Shown in pieces: positions 61,461 through 64,000 of a stretch of DNA of 64,000 nucleotides. Both the position numbers and the translations under genes were made by a program. Origin of the DNA: Pedobacter polysacchareus (GTDB lineage: Bacteria; Bacteroidota; Bacteroidia; Sphingobacteriales; Sphingobacteriaceae). Every line of letters begins with the position of its first letter. Position 1 is the stretch's first letter. The notes under the pieces were generated by a model. The model was given only the letters and a program-made list of their open reading frames with translations. It ran no database searches and was not told the origin of the DNA. Location: positions 519,333 through 583,332 of the forward strand of contig NZ_JAHYSS010000001.1 of the NCBI RefSeq assembly GCF_019802255.1, written 5' to 3'.

Positions 61461-62603
61461 ATGAATAGTAAAATATGGCTTTCATCTCCCCACATGGGTG
61501 GAGCAGAAAAAAAGTATGTAGATGAAGCTTTTGAAACAAACTGGATAGCACCATTAGGGCCGAATGTTTGTGGTTTTGAGAGTGATTTAGCGAAGTATAC
61601 AGAAGTAAAACATGCATCTGCATTAAGTTCTGGAACGGCTGCAATTCATCTTGCATTAATAATGCTAGGGGTTGAACCTGGGGATGAGGTAATTTGTCAA
61701 ACTATGACCTTTTCTGCTACAGCCAATCCAATAGCTTATTTAGGAGCAATACCAATTTTTGTTGATAGTGAAAAAGAAACATGGAACATGTGTCCTAACG
61801 CTTTATTGGAAGCAATAAAAGATAGAATTTCTAAAGGAAAGAAGCCTAAAGCAATTATCCCAGTTCATCTTTATGGAATGCCAGCTCAAATGGCTGAGAT
61901 TATGAATATTTCCAAAGAATATGATATTCCTGTCGTTGAAGATGCGGCAGAGGCATTAGGTTCTAAGCTGAATGGTCAACCAATGGGGAGTTTTGGAATG
62001 ATGGGAGTTTTATCATTTAATGGAAATAAAATTATTACGACTTCAGGTGGAGGTGCTCTTATATCAAATAATGAAGATATTATCAGTAAGTCGAGGTTTT
62101 TGGCTACTCAAGCAAGAGATGAGGCACCACATTATGAACACAGTGAAATTGGATATAACTATAGAATGAGTAATGTCGCAGCTGGTATAGGTCGAGGCCA
62201 AATGGAGGTGCTGAATGATCGTGTAGCAAAAAGAAGAGAACATTTTGAAACATATAAGAAAGCATTCTCTGATCTTGAATCTGTTTGTTTTGTGGATGAA
62301 CCACCTGGATATTTTTCTAATCGGTGGTTAACAGCAATTCTAATAGATTCCAAGTTTTCAAAAGGAATTGATAGGGAAACAATTAGGGTTGCTTTAAACC
62401 ATGAGAACATAGAAAGCAGACCCCTCTGGAAACCAATGCATTTGCAGCCGGTGTTTGCTCGTTATCCATATTACGGCGGAAGTGTCTCTGAGGATTTATT
62501 TAATAATGGACTATGCCTTCCATCAGGTTCAAACTTGACTGATAATGATTTGGAAAGAATATTTAATGGGGTTATATCTGTCTATTCTAAGACTCTGGTA
62601 TAA
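61461..62603 (+). CDS. pglE: UDP-4-keto-6-deoxy-GlcNAc aminotransferase, PglE-like
   Basis: 380 residues. DegT-family PLP enzyme: WLSSPHMGGAEKKYVDEAFE, LSSGTAAIHLALIMLGVEPG, MTFSATANPIAYLGAIPIFV, VEDAAEALGSKLNGQPMGSF, GVLSFNGNKIITTSGGGALI with the PLP lysine, and EIGYNYRMSNVAAGIGRGQM. Together with PglD it makes a bacillosamine-type sugar. The required 4,6-dehydratase PglF is not in the window. Confidence 0.92.
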   Translation: MNSKIWLSSPHMGGAEKKYVDEAFETNWIAPLGPNVCGFESDLAKYTEVKHASALSSGTAAIHLALIMLGVEPGDEVICQTMTFSATANPIAYLGAIPIFVDSEKETWNMCPNALLEAIKDRISKGKKPKAIIPVHLYGMPAQMAEIMNISKEYDIPVVEDAAEALGSKLNGQPMGSFGMMGVLSFNGNKIITTSGGGALISNNEDIISKSRFLATQARDEAPHYEHSEIGYNYRMSNVAAGIGRGQMEVLNDRVAKRREHFETYKKAFSDLESVCFVDEPPGYFSNRWLTAILIDSKFSKGIDRETIRVALNHENIESRPLWKPMHLQPVFARYPYYGGSVSEDLFNNGLCLPSGSNLTDNDLERIFNGVISVYSKTLV

Positions 62604-62728
62604 CTGCAATTTCATTCTTGTTAACTAGGCAATACCTGTATTCTAGCGTTTTAGAAAATGGGATTGAATGAAATATTATTTAGTAACCTAGTTTGTGATA
62701 AAAAAAAGTTTTCTAGTAAAAAAAGATT

Positions 62729-64000
62729 ATGAAAATAGCTGTTATTGGAACAGGATATGTGGGTTTGGTAACTGGTACCTGCTTAGCAGAAACAGGAAAC
62801 AAAGTAATTTGTGTAGATATAGATGCTGCTAAAGTTAAAAAGATGCAAGATGGTCAGGTACCCATCTATGAACCAGGACTTGACGTGTTATTTCATAGGA
62901 ATATTGCTCAAGGTAGGTTAACTTTTACGACTGATCTGGCACATGGTATTCAGGATGCACAGATTATATTTATGGCTTTACCGACTCCTCCTGGAGGTGA
63001 TGGTGCTGCCGATCTTTCCTATATCCTTGGCGCAGCAAAAGATATTTCTAAATTGGTTACAGAATACAAAGTGATTGTCAACAAATCTACCGTACCAGTA
63101 GGAACAGCGGATAAAGTACGCGCGGTTTTTGAAGCTAATACGAACATAGAAATTGATGTGGTTTCTAACCCTGAATTTCTTCGTGAAGGGGTCGCTGTGG
63201 AAGACTTCATGAAACCAGACCGTGTAGTGATTGGTACAAGAAGTGAAAGAGCACAGAAATTAATGGCGGAATTGTACGGCCCTTATGTGAGACAGGGAAA
63301 TCCGATCCTGTTTATGGATGAGCGTTCTTCTGAGCTGACAAAATATGCCGCCAATTCTTTCCTGGCTACGAAGATTACATTCATGAATGAAATTGCAAAT
63401 CTTTGTGAGATTGTGGATGCAGATGTAGATGCAGTACGTAAAGGAATTGGTTCTGATGCCAGAATTGGCAAGCGTTTCCTTTTCCCTGGAATTGGTTATG
63501 GAGGAAGTTGTTTTCCTAAAGATGTTCAAGCTTTGGCTAAATCTGCTGATGAACATCGATATGATTTCCAGATTCTGAAAGCGGTGATGGAAGTAAACGA
63601 GAAACAAAAGACAGTTTTGGTAGACAAGCTGTTGAATTATTATAAAGGTGACCTGAAAGGTAGGCATTTTGCTCTGTGGGGCTTGGCTTTCAAACCAGAA
63701 ACTGACGATATCCGCGAAGCTCCGGCATTGTATATTATCGATGAACTGCTGAAACATGGCGCTACTGTTGCTGCCTTTGATCCGGAAGGAATGGAGAATG
63801 TGAAACGTCTTTTGGGCGATAAAATCAGCTTTGTTGCTGATCAATATGAAGCTTTGCAAAATGCAGATGCGCTATTGATCGCTACTGAATGGTCTGTTTT
63901 TAGAAATCCTGACTTTGAAAGAATGGAGGAGATCCTGAGTAATAAAGTGATTTTTGATGGACGTAATTTATACGATATGGAGAAGATGATCGATCTGGGC
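62729..64000 (+). CDS. ugd: UDP-glucose 6-dehydrogenase (partial, runs off window)
   Basis: 424 codons read to the window edge without stop. IAVIGTGYVGLVTGTCLAET is the NAD site, then EPGLDVLFHRNIAQGRLTFT, LPTPPGGDGAADLSYI, NKSTVPVGTADKVRAVFE, NPEFLREGVAVEDFMKPDRV, GIGYGGSCFPKDVQALAKSA with the catalytic Cys, and WGLAFKPETDDIREAPALYI. This is the Ugd/TuaD branch making UDP-glucuronate, distinct from the TviB-type enzyme at 16 kb. It is preceded by a 125-bp spacer and its composition is like the left flank, so it may be the conserved chromosomal border of the variable locus. Confidence 0.93.
   Translation, partial: MKIAVIGTGYVGLVTGTCLAETGNKVICVDIDAAKVKKMQDGQVPIYEPGLDVLFHRNIAQGRLTFTTDLAHGIQDAQIIFMALPTPPGGDGAADLSYILGAAKDISKLVTEYKVIVNKSTVPVGTADKVRAVFEANTNIEIDVVSNPEFLREGVAVEDFMKPDRVVIGTRSERAQKLMAELYGPYVRQGNPILFMDERSSELTKYAANSFLATKITFMNEIANLCEIVDADVDAVRKGIGSDARIGKRFLFPGIGYGGSCFPKDVQALAKSADEHRYDFQILKAVMEVNEKQKTVLVDKLLNYYKGDLKGRHFALWGLAFKPETDDIREAPALYIIDELLKHGATVAAFDPEGMENVKRLLGDKISFVADQYEALQNADALLIATEWSVFRNPDFERMEEILSNKVIFDGRNLYDMEKMIDLG

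Noticed and set aside
63260-63859. 199-residue minus-strand open frame
   Set aside because: Fully antisense to ugd, whose conserved motifs run through the same bases.

Overview
The window looks like a chromosomal segment of a Bacteroidota, most likely Pedobacter or another Sphingobacteriaceae. The pointers are a T9SS-exported adhesin with a gliding-motility-type C-terminal domain, a PorP/SprF-family protein, a SusD-like lipoprotein, a TonB receptor with a carboxypeptidase-regulatory-like N-terminus, DUF6266 proteins, AT-rich intergenic DNA and TAnnTTTG promoter motifs. I see no rRNA, tRNA, CRISPR array, integrase or IS transposase.

Region 1 (1-14.7 kb). The window opens inside an array of 87-bp tandem repeats whose first six units form two copies of a 261-bp higher-order repeat. 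It is followed by a minus-strand gene train that reads, in transcription order: small hypothetical, phage tail-collar/MdpB-type protein, 2970-residue adhesin (Ig-like, MBG and cadherin-like domains plus CHU_C sorting domain), PorP/SprF-like outer-membrane protein, aspartyl/asparaginyl beta-hydroxylase-like oxygenase, PAPS sulfotransferase, PhyH-like oxygenase and APS kinase. The last four genes look like a hydroxylation-plus-sulfation module with its own PAPS supply, possibly acting on one of the secreted products.

Region 2 (14.9-24.6 kb). An LCP-family protein is divergent from a TviB-like UDP-sugar dehydrogenase. Then come an outer-membrane barrel protein, a TonB receptor overlapping a PepSY reductase-like membrane protein (iron uptake), an Rpn-family nuclease with a 3 x 45-bp in-frame repeat, and a MocR-type regulator.

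Region 3 (24.6-29.1 kb). After a long inverted repeat lies a plus-strand cluster with four DUF6266-type proteins, a small HTH protein and, between the second and third DUF6266 genes, a three-gene set with the topology of a phage lysis cassette: 3-TM holin-like protein, CHAP-type amidase, and a lipoprotein with a C-terminal TM segment as in unimolecular spanins. No phage structural genes accompany it. This resembles a holin/endolysin/spanin (type 10-like) export module for DUF6266 proteins and is my best candidate for an undescribed system. A bidirectional terminator ends it and faces a hybrid SusD-like lipoprotein gene.

Region 4 (31.1-64 kb). A large plus-strand surface-polysaccharide locus: gmd, Wza-type exporter with six SLBB repeats, Wzz, a nearly complete GDP-route legionaminic acid set (LegB, LegC, NeuD-type acetyltransferase, NeuB, NeuC, PtmE-type CBS-nucleotidyltransferase, CMP-transferase), a first HisF/HisH/amidotransferase triad, two Gfo/Idh/MocA oxidoreductases, Wzy, Wzx, an acetyltransferase, a sialyltransferase-like glycosyltransferase, a second amidotransferase/HisH/HisF triad, a GT4 enzyme, the FnlA-FnlB-FnlC set for UDP-L-FucNAc with an inserted cupin, a WbuB-like transferase, PglC-PglD-PglE for a bacillosamine-type first sugar, and finally a UDP-glucose dehydrogenase running off the window. 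I predict a Wzx/Wzy-made glycan carrying acetamidino-legionaminic acid, acetamidino-L-fucosamine and a bacillosamine-like sugar. The two HisF paralogues have each lost a different catalytic aspartate. The region from wza to pglE is visibly more AT-rich than both flanks, suggesting horizontal exchange.
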